This document shows positions 16,901 to 24,755 of a DNA stretch of 64,000 nucleotides, in pieces. Where the stretch lies: NCBI RefSeq assembly GCF_018130955.1, contig NZ_JAFCJM010000026.1, positions 31,652 through 95,651 on the forward strand, written 5' to 3'. The first letter of the stretch is position 1. Every line of letters starts with the position of its first letter. The position numbers and the translations under genes were made by a program. Origin of the DNA: Bradyrhizobium liaoningense (GTDB lineage: Bacteria; Pseudomonadota; Alphaproteobacteria; Rhizobiales; Xanthobacteraceae). The notes below the pieces were generated by a model that searched no databases, was not told the DNA's origin, and saw only the letters and a program-made list of their open reading frames with translations.

Positions 16901-18844
16901 GTGCATGCTTTCAAGCGAGCCCTGATACCCGATCCGCAGCGTCTCGAACTCTGCACTGTTGCCCATGCAGGCGAACTGCTGGAGTACCTTCTGCGTTGCC
17001 GGCGGAAGGCGCTTCAACTTCTCGATCAACAGCTCTGCGACATTGTCCGTGAACCCTTTGGCGCGAATGCGGAGCAGATCCCATACCCAACGCCGTGCGC
17101 GGTAATCGAATGTCAGCAGGCGATCGTCCGCCAGCGTAGAAATGAACTGGATGGCGAAGAACGGGTTGCCGGTGGTCTTTTCGTGAACCAATTGCGCCAG
17201 CGGGGCGGCGCGCGCCAATTTGCATTGAAGGGAGTCTACAAGCAGTCTACCTAGATCGTCGCGACTGAGCGGCGAGAGAACGATGTCCCGCACAGCCGTT
17301 CCGGCCTGGCGGATCGCTTCTAGCTTGCGTACCAGGGGGTGGATGGCATTGACCTCGTTGTCCCGATAAGCACCAATGAGCAGCAAGTTCCGCAGATCGT
17401 TGTGCGTCAACAGATCTTGGAGGAGGTCGAGTGTGGCGATATCCAGCCATTGCATGTCATCAAGGAAGAGTGCGAGCGGATGTTCAGGTCGCGCAAATAC
17501 GCCGATGAATTGTCGAAATACGAACTGAAAACGCTTCTGCGCCTCCCGCGGCGGCAATTCTGGAACTGGCGGCTGCTCGCCTATGACATGCCTCAATTCC
17601 GGAACGAGATCGACAAGGAGCAGTCCGTTCGGACCCAGCGCCTCACGAAGTGCGTCCTGCCATTTGCGCAGGTCTTCCTCATTCTGGCTGAGGAGCCGCC
17701 GGACGAGGCTCTGAAACGCCTGGGCCAACGAGGCATACGGAATGTCGCGCTTGTCACGGTCGGATTTGCCCGATGCAAACAAGCCGCGTGGCGGCACGAG
17801 TGACTTATGGAGCTCGTTGACGACTGCGGACTTGCCGATGCCAGAGTATCCGGAGACCAGCACCAGCTCCGCTCGGCCACCGCCAACGATGCGGTCGAAG
17901 GCGGTGAGTAGGCCGTCAAGCTCGCGGTCCCTCCCGTACAGCTTCTCGGGGATCCTGAGGCGATCCGGGACGTCTCGAGCGCCAGGCGTGAAGTCATCGA
18001 TCCATCCCTGGGACTCCCATTGGGATAGGCAGCGTCGAAGATCGCTCTCAACTCCCACCGCTGTCTGATACCTCTCCTCCGCCGTTTTGGAGAGCAGCTT
18101 CATCGTGATCGCAGAGATCGACGCCGGCACCGTTCCCACTCGCTCACTGGGTGCGGGTGGTTGTTTCGCGATGTGACAGTGCACCCATTCCATCGGGTCG
18201 GAGGCCGTGAATGGAAGACCCCCGGTCAGCATTTCGTAAAACGTCACTCCAAGTGAGTAGAGGTCGCTCCGAGAATCGATCGAACGGTTCATTCGTCCTG
18301 TCTGCTCGGGTGCCATGTAGGCGAGCGTTCCCGCGATGAGCTCGGGAGGTTCGGGTGACTGGCGCTCGCGCGGAAGTTGGGACGCGATTCCGAATCCGGT
18401 GAGCCACGCATTGCCGGCGTTGTCGACGAGGACATTCGCAGGCTTGACATCCTTATGTATGAAGCCGCGCTGATGGACTTGACCGAGCGTTCTTGCCAAC
18501 CCAATGGCGGTGCTAAGGAAGCGAGTCAGGTCGAGCGGTTGCCCCTGGTCACACTCGAGAATCTGATCCAGCGGCTGACCGCCGGGGTCCTTCAGTAGGA
18601 GTACCGTCCGACCTTCGTGACGAGTAATGGCCAGAGGCTTGGCAGCCCACGCGGGATCGAGTTCGGCCGCGAACGAGTATTCGTGCATGAGCCGCCCGAT
18701 GCTCTGAGGCGACGGCTGTTCAAAAAGTGCTATCGCTAGAACCGGTGAGGAGTCGTCGTGCTTTCGGCCGCGGTAGAGGGTAAAGTCCGAGCTTTCCCGC
18801 AGGGGCACCAGCACGTACCCCGACAGCCCCGGGATAGGTGACAT
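14000..18844 (-). CDS. Trifunctional pseudokinase / AAA ATPase / GAF-PAS sensor histidine kinase
   Basis: About 1614 residues. Domains in order: Ser/Thr-kinase-like (1-275), AAA ATPase with Walker A SGYSGIGKSA (331-340) and Walker B-like ALFLDDMQWLD, a helical repeat region (about 650-1050), GAF (about 1100-1250), PAS (about 1255-1375) ending in DLTERKRAEEE, HisKA with SIAHEVIQPIAATITNAQ (H-box) and a HATPase with VRDSGPGLAP and GGLGMGLSICRS. It is a cytoplasmic signal-integration protein. The kinase part lacks the VAIK lysine and has GFG for DFG although HKD is kept, so it probably binds rather than phosphorylates. I start at the ATG at 18844; the frame is open to 18919. It is divergent from the PAS gene at 19398. 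No response regulator is adjacent. Confidence 0.9.
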   Translation of the reverse strand: MSPIPGLSGYVLVPLRESSDFTLYRGRKHDDSSPVLAIALFEQPSPQSIGRLMHEYSFAAELDPAWAAKPLAITRHEGRTVLLLKDPGGQPLDQILECDQGQPLDLTRFLSTAIGLARTLGQVHQRGFIHKDVKPANVLVDNAGNAWLTGFGIASQLPRERQSPEPPELIAGTLAYMAPEQTGRMNRSIDSRSDLYSLGVTFYEMLTGGLPFTASDPMEWVHCHIAKQPPAPSERVGTVPASISAITMKLLSKTAEERYQTAVGVESDLRRCLSQWESQGWIDDFTPGARDVPDRLRIPEKLYGRDRELDGLLTAFDRIVGGGRAELVLVSGYSGIGKSAVVNELHKSLVPPRGLFASGKSDRDKRDIPYASLAQAFQSLVRRLLSQNEEDLRKWQDALREALGPNGLLLVDLVPELRHVIGEQPPVPELPPREAQKRFQFVFRQFIGVFARPEHPLALFLDDMQWLDIATLDLLQDLLTHNDLRNLLLIGAYRDNEVNAIHPLVRKLEAIRQAGTAVRDIVLSPLSRDDLGRLLVDSLQCKLARAAPLAQLVHEKTTGNPFFAIQFISTLADDRLLTFDYRARRWVWDLLRIRAKGFTDNVAELLIEKLKRLPPATQKVLQQFACMGNSAEFETLRIGYQGSLESMHDHLLEAVRLGLIIRADNFYRFTHDRVQEAAYSLIPKDLRAEAHLRTGMLLAKHTPAEKREEAIFEIVNQLNRGSHLITSVDDRERVAQLNLIAGRRAKLSTAYDSALKYLRAGRALLAEETWERNQRLIYSIDYLTAECELLTVTVCLAAGDPLAEVQKECENGLTFARRVRFGLVIERCGAQLGLILTLRGLTAQFGCLDHEGYSEDDTERRLANSPDLLLAEFYYWTRKLQAHFFAGDLATAVDASLHAEPLLWTSAATFESAEYRFYGALTHAAVWDHATPEQRSWHFESIVDHHRQLQLWAEVNPETFEDRVALVGAEIARIEGRVLNAQELYDKAIREAHRYGFVHNQAIANEIAGRFYAERGYEEIAATYLRAARACYLRWGANGKVRQLEELHPHLKVDKSIPDSTATMVAPNEQLDLATVIRVSEALSGEIVFEKLINTLMSLAIEHAGADRGLLILSRGDKYQVEAEATTSSGTVNVVLKQARVTAADLPKSVFHYVLRTKESVLLHDAFSQRSFSTDVYIRDHSSRSMLCLPILKQTRLIGMLYLENNLATGAFTPARMVVLTLLASQAAISIENASLYRELAEREARIRRLVDVNIIGIFVWDLDGRIIDANDAFLRIIGYGRDDLLSGQLRWRDLTPTDWRDADDRRVAELETTGTAQPYEKEYLQKSGGRVPVLVGAATFGERHEQGVAFVVDLTERKRAEEEIRESERRYSEVQMELVHANRVATMGQLSASIAHEVIQPIAATITNAQAALRFLNAQRPNLEEVRQALDAAVKDGNRTIDVIDGIRALNKKAPPRKDDLEINEAVLEVIALTRAEVLKNGISVRTQLAESLPLIRADRVQLQQVILNLIVNGIEAMSGVGEGTRELLISTRKAEPNGVLVGVRDSGPGLAPAALERVFDAFYTTKSGGLGMGLSICRSIIEAHGGRLWASANVPHGATFEFTVSAQPDITS

Positions 18845-19397
18845 TCTTGTCGCCACGGCATCACGACCTCGGAATGGTCCATTTGGACAAGGCGCTAGAA
18901 GGATGTCAACAGGAACCAAATATCGATGGCCGCGCCGACTGTAAAGTTGGTTCGATCTTTCTAGGAGCTGGAACTTTTCAACGAGCTCTGCGCGGAAAGC
19001 CGTCGCAGACGGTTAGCCCAGCGGATCGTTTGCTCATAAGGCCAAGTGAAATCTGCGACGCTCCTCTTCTTGGATCGTGGCGCCTTGGACATGTTCCGCC
19101 GCCCCTCAACGCTGCCTGCCGCAACTGCGATTAGGAACCTGTTTTGTGTGCACTGTTGCACGGTGAACTGCCTTTACCCGCGATCTTTCACGTTCTTCCC
19201 GCGTCGCGCGCTATCCTTCGTCCTGGCCCTCATCTCGCTATCGAAGATGTTGCGGTCTGTCTCCGCAAAACCCGTTACTCAGGACTGGAAGAGTTCACGC
19301 AAGATTGGACTTTGGGCGTAGTCCTGAAGCGTCCTCTTGACAACCGAGCCGAATGGCGCATCGTTTATATTAGCCGTTCGCGCAAAGGAGGTTGAAA
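18845..19397. other. Divergent intergenic region between sensor kinase and PAS gene
   Basis: 550 bp without a recognisable gene. It must hold promoters for both flanking genes. The only candidate site I can point to is the GGAAC-N16-GTT pair at 19134-19157. Confidence 0.5.
19134..19158 (+). promoter_or_regulatory. Possible EcfG (general stress sigma) promoter
   Basis: GGAAC at 19134-19138 and GTTG at 19155-19158 with a 16-base spacer fit the EcfG-type consensus of alphaproteobacteria (GGAAC, 16-17 bases, GTT). It points towards the PAS gene 240 bp away. A match this short can occur by chance. Confidence 0.3.
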
Positions 19398-19949
19398 ATG
19401 ACAACCAGCGTGACTGAGAGTGGCTTAGCAACAAGCACCATGATCTTGGATGGCGATTTCGACAAGATCGACTTCCGAGGAGAAATCGTCGACGGGCACC
19501 TCGTCGCAAAAGGAATCCTTGCAGATCAGGCGGCAATGGATTCCATCCCAGTAGGGATATACGTCCTCGAAAAGGATGCCACCGTCGTCAAGTGCAACAA
19601 AGCTGCAATCGCCGGTTGGGGACGCACGCCCTCTCTGGGAACCTCGGAAAAGTATTGCGGGTCACACGTTCTTCGTTACCCTTCAGGAGAAGTGATGCCG
19701 CACGAACTTGCACCACCTTCCGTGGTGATCAACAACGGGGGCACCGTTCGGAACGCGGATGTGATTTGCGAGCAGCCCAACGGTTATCGTCTTTTGGCTC
19801 TCGTCAATGTCTTTCCTATTCGCGACAACGAGGACGAAGTGATCGGAGCAGTCAACATTTTCCGTCACAATACTAGCAAGACTGTTCCTGGCCTATCCTC
19901 CGAGTCTGGAGGGGATTCTAACTCAAAGACCTCGGAGGAGGAGCAGTGA
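19398..19949 (+). CDS. PAS-domain protein
   Basis: About 183 residues. The central part is a PAS fold: MDSIPVGIYVLEKDATVVKC, a middle stretch with EVMPHELAPPSVVINNGGTV, and the closing strand NVFPIRDNEDEVIGAVNIFR. No output domain follows, so it is a stand-alone sensor or adaptor, perhaps for the large kinase encoded divergently. The start is firm: AAAGGAGG ends 6 bases before the ATG at 19398. The first 40 residues are Thr/Ser-rich and acidic, and the tail ends SKTSEEEQ; both look disordered. Confidence 0.8.
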   Translation: MTTSVTESGLATSTMILDGDFDKIDFRGEIVDGHLVAKGILADQAAMDSIPVGIYVLEKDATVVKCNKAAIAGWGRTPSLGTSEKYCGSHVLRYPSGEVMPHELAPPSVVINNGGTVRNADVICEQPNGYRLLALVNVFPIRDNEDEVIGAVNIFRHNTSKTVPGLSSESGGDSNSKTSEEEQ

Positions 19950-20101
19950 GGCTCGCCTTCGCCGCTTAGAGCTGGACGGGCATCTCGATAGGTTGCTTCT
20001 CGGAAGCCCGATGTTTGGGTGTCCGTCAATCGGCTGACCGCGGCCTCAGAATTACGACGTGCGTCGACGAGGCCGCGCTATACCTTGTGGTGGAGCTAAT
20101 T

Positions 20102-20704
20102 GTGCAATCGAAGGACCGACGCGAATGGGAGCGTGAGATGCGCGCCGCTGGGCGGCTGCCCCCAGGACAGTCGCCGACGCTCAAGTGGCCGGTCATACAT
20201 GTGGGCTCGGTGCCGCTCTTTCGTCCCCGGACGTGGGATTTTCGCGTGTTCGGCTTAGTAGAAGCGCAACTGCGGCTTTCGTGGGAAGAATTTTCCAATC
20301 TGCCGCAGACGGAGATATTTACGGACATGCATTGCGTCAACAGCTGGAGCCGCTTCGACAACTGTTGGGGAGGATTGCTCGCCACAGAATTGATGAAGCT
20401 AGTGAAGTTGCGGCCGGAGGCGCGGCATGTGATCGTCCATGGCGAGAACAACTACACGGCAAACCTGCCAATCTCGGATTTTCTGCGCCCGACGACGATT
20501 TTCGCCCTGCGCCATGACGGCGAACTCCTCACGGCTGAGCATGGCTACCCGCTGCGCCTCGTGGTGCCAAACCTCTATGCGTATAAGAGCGTGAAGTGGG
20601 TGCGCGGCATCGAGTTTTTGGATCGCGAAATGCCAGGCTTATGGGAGTTTAACGGATATCACATTTACGGCGACCCGTTCAAAGAGCAACGATCTTCGAG
20701 CTGA
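20102..20704 (+). CDS. Sulfite oxidase-like molybdopterin oxidoreductase
   Basis: About 200 residues of the YedY/sulfite-oxidase molybdopterin fold without signal peptide. The cofactor cysteine lies in FTDMHCVNSWSRFDNCW, followed by VHGENNYTANLPISDFL and the RLVVPNLYAYKSVKWVRGIE segment. These enzymes reduce or oxidise small sulfur compounds, but the short cytoplasmic form has no assigned substrate. I start at GTG 20102 because GGAG sits 6 bases upstream and the conserved RREWEREMRAAGRLPPGQSP follows; the open frame begins earlier and an ATG at 20138 is the alternative. It is 150 bp downstream of the PAS gene on the same strand. Confidence 0.8.
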   Translation: MQSKDRREWEREMRAAGRLPPGQSPTLKWPVIHVGSVPLFRPRTWDFRVFGLVEAQLRLSWEEFSNLPQTEIFTDMHCVNSWSRFDNCWGGLLATELMKLVKLRPEARHVIVHGENNYTANLPISDFLRPTTIFALRHDGELLTAEHGYPLRLVVPNLYAYKSVKWVRGIEFLDREMPGLWEFNGYHIYGDPFKEQRSSS

Positions 20705-20711
20705 GGGACGG

Positions 20712-20820
20712 TGGACGGTCGCCCGGTTGTCGAGGATATTGGCGGATTTGATGTCGTTCTGGACGAGGTCGCCGCGGTGAACCTGGGTAAGTGCCGCCGC
20801 GAAGCGAGCGGATGAGGCGC
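20712..20820 (-). pseudogene. Ser/Thr-kinase-like fragment
   Basis: The minus strand reads ALTQVHRGDLVQNDIKSANI then LDNRATVH, clearly the catalytic-loop region of the same kinase-like domain as at 14000-18844 (QVHQRGFIHKDVKPANVLVD). Only about 35 residues survive. It implies that a second copy of the giant sensor, or part of one, once lay here. Confidence 0.6.
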
Positions 20821-20939
20821 CCGCAATGGCCGCGATAATTCTATTCTCGTAATTTGCGAGCTGCCTGCGCCGCCGGTCTATTGAGGCTCGCAGTCAGCCA
20901 AGCATCAAGTCTTGGGTAGGACGTGAGGTCCAACTTTAG

Positions 20940-21443
20940 ACGGGCGAGAACGCACCGCACGCAACCATAAAATCGGCCATGTCCATCGCCACCGCCGAAA
21001 AACTGAGTTTTGACGAGATGATGCTCAAGTATCGCGAGTCTCTCGCAGGGCTTCTTCTGCCTGAACGGCCAAGATCTCGGTCCGCTGCTCCGGCGGAAAG
21101 AAGATCCGATTTCTGAACAGCGTTATCAGCGCCGGTTCGACCTCGGTGGTCGCAAAGAATCCCACTGAAGCATCCGTCCGCGACCTTGCGGCTTCGACGG
21201 ATATAGGCAGTTCTTGTAGGTCTCGGCGAGATAGAGGTTAATCGCCGCGGTCTCCCACATGACAAAGCCCCCGTCATCGATAGCGGGCACAAGTCCGTTC
21301 GGGTTCGAGAGACCAGGGTTCTTTGCATTGCGCGTTTGGCACGCTGAACTTCAGGAATGAGTTCGTAGGGAATGCCGATCTCGTTTGCGAGCCAGATGAC
21401 GCAAAAACGCACGGGAGTGAGGCGCGCCATAAATCTTGAGCAT
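20940..21443 (-). pseudogene. Glutathione S-transferase, frameshifted
   Basis: The start MLKIYGAPHSRAFLR is the typical N-terminal beta strand of a GST, but the frame is lost soon after. IWLANEIGIPYELIPEVQRA and NPNGLVPAIDDGGFVMWETA (the glutathione-binding Glu/Thr-Ala segment) are found in other frames, as are YLAETYKN and the C-terminal FRNRIFFPPEQRTEILAVQA. At least three frameshifts separate these, so no GST is made. It fits the electrophile-detoxification theme of the island as a lost member. Confidence 0.7.
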
Positions 21444-21803
21444 GCGATTTTCCGTTCGGGATAGGACCGATCCGCTAACTGAAAGAATACCCTTCGCCAT
21501 CCGGGCGACAACCCCACGCAGGCGCGCACCATCACAGGCGGCGTGTATCGGATCTACCAGCCTGATCGGTCTGCGAAGCATTTCGCGACCTTGGCCCGTA
21601 TCGACGTAATCCACAGCTGGTCCACCCTCACTGCGCTGCATGAGTCTGGAAGTGGCCCATCGCGACATTCTGCGCTGCCGCACGAACTTGGTCGCTATAG
21701 GAGCAAAGCGAACGTAGTCACCAGTCACATGACGCCGCCGGTTTTATAGATACACAGCCTAGACAGCGCCGGTCGGCCGCGTGCATCGGTAGGCGCGTGT
21801 CAC
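21444..21803. other. Intergenic, nothing recognised
   Basis: Contains GCATGAGTCTGGAAGTGGC (also near 9060) and no gene that I recognise. Short frames here have no family resemblance. Confidence 0.4.
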
Positions 21804-22721
21804 TCACGGACGAACGCGGATAATCGTCTTCCCGTTGATCCGCTTGGTCGGATTGAAGGCGGCGACGGCGTCATCGAGGGTCGAGACGGTGCCGATGTTC
21901 GTCCGCAGTCGTCCGTCCCGCACCCGCTGGACGATCTCAGCCAGTTGGGCACGATCGGACTCGACAACGAAGTCGACGGCTAGACCGTCGGCCGGCCGTG
22001 CCTCGCTTGGCCCGACGATGGACACCAGCGACCCTCCGGCTCGAACCATGCGCGCGGACCGCTTCCCGATGTCGCCACCGATGAGATCGAACACTAAGTC
22101 GACGCCGCCCACGTCTTCGAGACGGTCGTTCGCGAGGTCGACGAACTCTTGCGCGCCGAAGTCGAGCGCCTTCTGACGGTCGGCGGCACGTCCGGTGCCG
22201 ATGACGTAGGCGCCGGCCTCACGTGCGAGCTGGGTCACGATCGAACCGACTGCGCCGGCCGCGCCGTGCGCGAGGACGCTCTGCCCTGCCTGAAGGCGGC
22301 CGTGCTCAAACAGTCCCTGCCACGCTGTCAGGCCCGAGATCGGCAGGCTTGCGCCCACGGTGAAGTCGACGTCGCCGGGCAGCGGCGCGAGGTTGCGCGC
22401 CTCGATTGCCACGTACTCGGCTAGGGTGCCGTCGCGATACCAGTCGGCGAGGCCGAACACTCGCTGTCCGACCGACAGCCCTGTCGTGCCATAGCCGAGG
22501 GCGGTGACCACTCCGGCCAGCTCGTGGCCAGGGATCGACGGTGTTCGGGCACGGTCGAGGCGATCGGTCCAGGTCGAGGGCCACTCCAACTCAGTCCCGA
22601 CGAATCCCGACGCATGAACCTGAACGACGACGTCGTTTATCGCCGCCTGCGGCTCGGGCGGCTCCACCAGCTTCATTCCGGCCGTTCCCGCAGCCCGGCC
22701 TGTCACCACTATCGCTTTCAT
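21804..22721 (-). CDS. NADP-dependent quinone oxidoreductase-like protein (MDR family)
   Basis: A 305-residue zinc-free medium-chain dehydrogenase/reductase. It has the catalytic domain with SIPGHELAGVVTALGYG, then a Rossmann domain with VLAHGAAGAVGSIVTQLA, the nucleotide-binding AxxGxxG pattern. There are no zinc-ligand cysteines. The family reduces quinones or enals with NADPH, which fits the neighbouring nitroreductase and AhpD-like genes on the same strand. Its 130 bp upstream region is duplicated at 24483-24625 in front of a truncated copy of the first 15 codons. That shared block contains TCGAT-N3-ATCGA, a possible operator. Confidence 0.88.
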   Translation of the reverse strand: MKAIVVTGRAAGTAGMKLVEPPEPQAAINDVVVQVHASGFVGTELEWPSTWTDRLDRARTPSIPGHELAGVVTALGYGTTGLSVGQRVFGLADWYRDGTLAEYVAIEARNLAPLPGDVDFTVGASLPISGLTAWQGLFEHGRLQAGQSVLAHGAAGAVGSIVTQLAREAGAYVIGTGRAADRQKALDFGAQEFVDLANDRLEDVGGVDLVFDLIGGDIGKRSARMVRAGGSLVSIVGPSEARPADGLAVDFVVESDRAQLAEIVQRVRDGRLRTNIGTVSTLDDAVAAFNPTKRINGKTIIRVRP

Positions 22722-22860
22722 CGTCCACCTTTTTTAGTGCGGTATGTCGTCTTCCTTCGAATGCCTTCGCACACCACCAAAAATACGATGCAAAACTCGA
22801 TGATCCAATGACTCGTAGCTATAGAATCGATGCCATCGAGCAGCGCGCGAAAGTCAAAGG
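22722..22860 (-). promoter_or_regulatory. Upstream region of quinone oxidoreductase, duplicated at 24483
   Basis: About 130 bp aligned by eye with 24483-24625: CGTCCACCT, ATTCCTTTGCACAC-like, AACTCGATG, CCAATGAC, then ATCGATGCCATCGAGC in both. The shared TCGATGCCATCGA is an inverted repeat (TCGAT, 3 bases, ATCGA). This placement and conservation fit a regulator-binding site, perhaps for a LysR protein, but no regulator can be assigned. Confidence 0.5.
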
Positions 22861-23065
22861 TGCGGTGCCCGGGCCGCTTTCCACCAGGCTAGGCCTTCAA
22901 GGAATGAGGGCAGCGCGGTCCCCAGCGCGCGGCCGTCGGCACATACAAAAAGCCCAGACGCGTCCCCAAGAATCTTTCCTGGGTGCATCTGGGTTTTGCC
23001 GTTACGCTCGCATCGCATGTATCCCCAAAGCCGGCTCGGAGATGATCGAGGCGATCGGATAGAAT

Positions 23066-23611
23066 TCAGAGTGAACCGGCCGGCGTAACAACAGGAAAGT
23101 CCTTCTCGGGATCGAACACGTTGTTGAAAAAGTTTGTCAGGGAGTACATGGCCACCAGCGCGACGATCTCCATGACGTTGGCATCCGTGTAGCCGGCATC
23201 GCGGACGGCTTTCAGATCGGTGTCACTGACATTGCCTCGGGTCTCGATGACTTTGCGCGCAAACTGGACGGCGGCGTCCCGCTTCGGGTCGGTGGCATGG
23301 CCCTTTCGAGCGAGAATGATTTCATCAGACGGCAGCTTTGCCATATGCTCAGCCGTAAAGCTGTGAACCGTCAGGCAATAGTTGCAGCGATTTACTTCGG
23401 AGACAGCGAGGCCGATGCTGTCACGCGTCTTCACGTCGAGCGCCTTGCTCAAGGAGCCAAGCAGGGTGGCCCAGGCGTTGAACGCAATCGGGCTCTGCGC
23501 GAAGGTCGCCATCATATTTGGCGTGAACCCGATGTTCTTGGTGAACGCATCGAGAGTCGGTTTGCAATCGGCCGGCACCTGTTCCGACTTTAGAGCTGCG
23601 CTTCTTGGCAT
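23066..23611 (-). CDS. AhpD-like carboxymuconolactone decarboxylase-family protein (cassette copy 1)
   Basis: A 181-residue AhpD-like protein. The redox motif CNYCLTVHSFTAEHMAKL carries CxxC plus the following histidine; FTPNMMATFAQSPIAFNAWA is the typical N-terminal helix pair of the peroxidase-related CMD group. Likely role: reduction of organic hydroperoxides or of a partner thiol protein. The start at 23611 (MPRSAALKSEQ) has GGAG upstream and gives the same length as the paralog at 45779-46324, with roughly 85% identity by eye. It lies 21 bp after the nitroreductase stop, so the two form an operon. Confidence 0.9.
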   Translation of the reverse strand: MPRSAALKSEQVPADCKPTLDAFTKNIGFTPNMMATFAQSPIAFNAWATLLGSLSKALDVKTRDSIGLAVSEVNRCNYCLTVHSFTAEHMAKLPSDEIILARKGHATDPKRDAAVQFARKVIETRGNVSDTDLKAVRDAGYTDANVMEIVALVAMYSLTNFFNNVFDPEKDFPVVTPAGSL

Positions 23612-23632
23612 CGTGGTCTCCGTAACTAACAA

Positions 23633-24304
23633 TTAAACGAGATCCAGCACATCGGCCACCGGACGGCGGGGCTTCTGCGGCCAATTTCCCGGACGCTCCG
23701 CCCCTACGGACAACAGCATGACCGGTACTTCGTCCTTGGTTAGTCCGAACTCGCGGTGCACCGCTTCGGCATCGAAGCCGATCATCGGCGTCGAACCAAG
23801 GCCCAGCGAACGGGCCGCATAGATCATCGCCGCCGCACCGAAGGTTCCGGTGCGTACTGCCTCGTCGCGCTGGCGCTGCGGATACTCCATGTACAGATCG
23901 CGAGCCGGGATTTCCCATTCCGGCACCATCTCCGGCGGCATGATGCCCGCTTCCACCAGCGGCGCCAAACGCTCTGGTACTACACTAGAGTCGGCCAATT
24001 GGCCGCAGACGATGAAGGTAACGGCCGCCTCGGTGATCGCGGGCTGACTCCAAGCGATCGGACTCAGCCGAGCCTTGGCTTCCGGCGTGCGCACGGCGAT
24101 GAAGCGCCAGTTCTGCAAGTGGAAAGATGTCGGCGCGGTGGTGCCGATTCGCACCAGCTCGCGGATTTGGTCGTCGCTCAAGGTGGCGGCCGGGTCGTAA
24201 TACTTGGCGGCGCTTCGGCTCAGGATACATTCGATGACGGCGTTGGTCATGGTGATTCCGTTGGTCATAGCGATTCCGTTAGTCGTGGTGGTTCCGTTAG
24301 TCAT
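23633..24304 (-). CDS. Nitroreductase family protein (cassette copy 1)
   Basis: About 223 residues of the FMN-dependent nitroreductase fold: SRSAAKYYDPAATLSDDQIR, then APTSFHLQNWRFIAVRTPEA (FMN phosphate and ring contacts) and a C-terminal LGLGSTPMIGFDAEAVHREF. It reduces nitroaromatics or quinones with NAD(P)H in the cytoplasm. The N terminus is odd: four 18-base tandem units (24304-24233) give MTNGTT TTNGIA MTNGIT MTNAVI, so three units offer an ATG. AAGGA precedes the first. The paralog at 45001 has a different 40-residue leader, and both agree from about MTNAVIE onward. Confidence 0.9.
   Translation of the reverse strand: MTNGTTTTNGIAMTNGITMTNAVIECILSRSAAKYYDPAATLSDDQIRELVRIGTTAPTSFHLQNWRFIAVRTPEAKARLSPIAWSQPAITEAAVTFIVCGQLADSSVVPERLAPLVEAGIMPPEMVPEWEIPARDLYMEYPQRQRDEAVRTGTFGAAAMIYAARSLGLGSTPMIGFDAEAVHREFGLTKDEVPVMLLSVGAERPGNWPQKPRRPVADVLDLV
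24233..24304 (-). repeat. Four 18-bp tandem units at the nitroreductase start
   Basis: Units on the minus strand: ATGACTAACGGAACCACC, ACGACTAACGGAATCGCT, ATGACCAACGGAATCACC, ATGACCAACGCCGTCATC. The period keeps the reading frame, so expansion or contraction would add or remove six residues and possible start codons. The last unit is the native N terminus. Confidence 0.85.
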
Positions 24305-24386
24305 GGTCCTTCCTACGCGGGCTGAAAATGTTGTGGCGATGGAGCCCGTTCGACAACTCATGCAGGGGCATGGGTAGTTTCCCAGG

Positions 24387-24482
24387 TTACCCCCGACGGG
24401 TCTGATAGAACGCGGTCGGACGATCCGTACGGCGTCGGCTATCCGCGCTCGCCGCCTGGTTCGTCACAACGATTGTCTTCAT
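24387..24482 (-). pseudogene. Quinone oxidoreductase start fragment
   Basis: The ATG at 24482 opens MKTIVVTNQAASADSRRRT, which matches the start of the quinone oxidoreductase at 22721 (MKAIVVTGRAAGTAG) for about a dozen codons and then loses similarity and stops. Together with its duplicated upstream DNA it shows that the promoter and gene start were copied and the gene body lost. Position directly upstream of the nitroreductase means that the copied promoter now faces the nitroreductase cassette. Confidence 0.65.
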
Positions 24483-24625
24483 CGTCCACCTGTTTTTGTG
24501 GGGTGGGGTCGTAACTTCCGAATTCCTTTGCACACGAACGAAAGTATTGCGGGCAAACTCGATGGACCAATGACCATTAGTTATGGAATCGATGCCATCG
24601 AGCGGCGGCGCAAAATCAACGTGGC
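24483..24625 (-). promoter_or_regulatory. Duplicated upstream region, now in front of the nitroreductase cassette
   Basis: Homologous to 22722-22860 (see that entry), including ATCGATGCCATCGAGC. It reads through the short fragment at 24387-24482 into the nitroreductase at 24304, so it may supply that operon with the same control as the quinone oxidoreductase. Confidence 0.5.
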
Positions 24626-24755
24626 TATGCTGACAGGCGTATCGGCCCTCCAAAATGGCTACCGCTGATCTCTATCTCGGCAGCGCGCCTGTCAGAAACA
24701 CACGAGTCCAATTCGCAGCATCACACTAGTAGCGGAGATATCCTCTGGGCCGACA

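Noticed and set aside
16427..17254. 275-codon plus-strand frame within the giant sensor gene
   Set aside because: Antisense shadow of well-conserved AAA/helical-repeat coding sequence on the minus strand; no ribosome site or family match.
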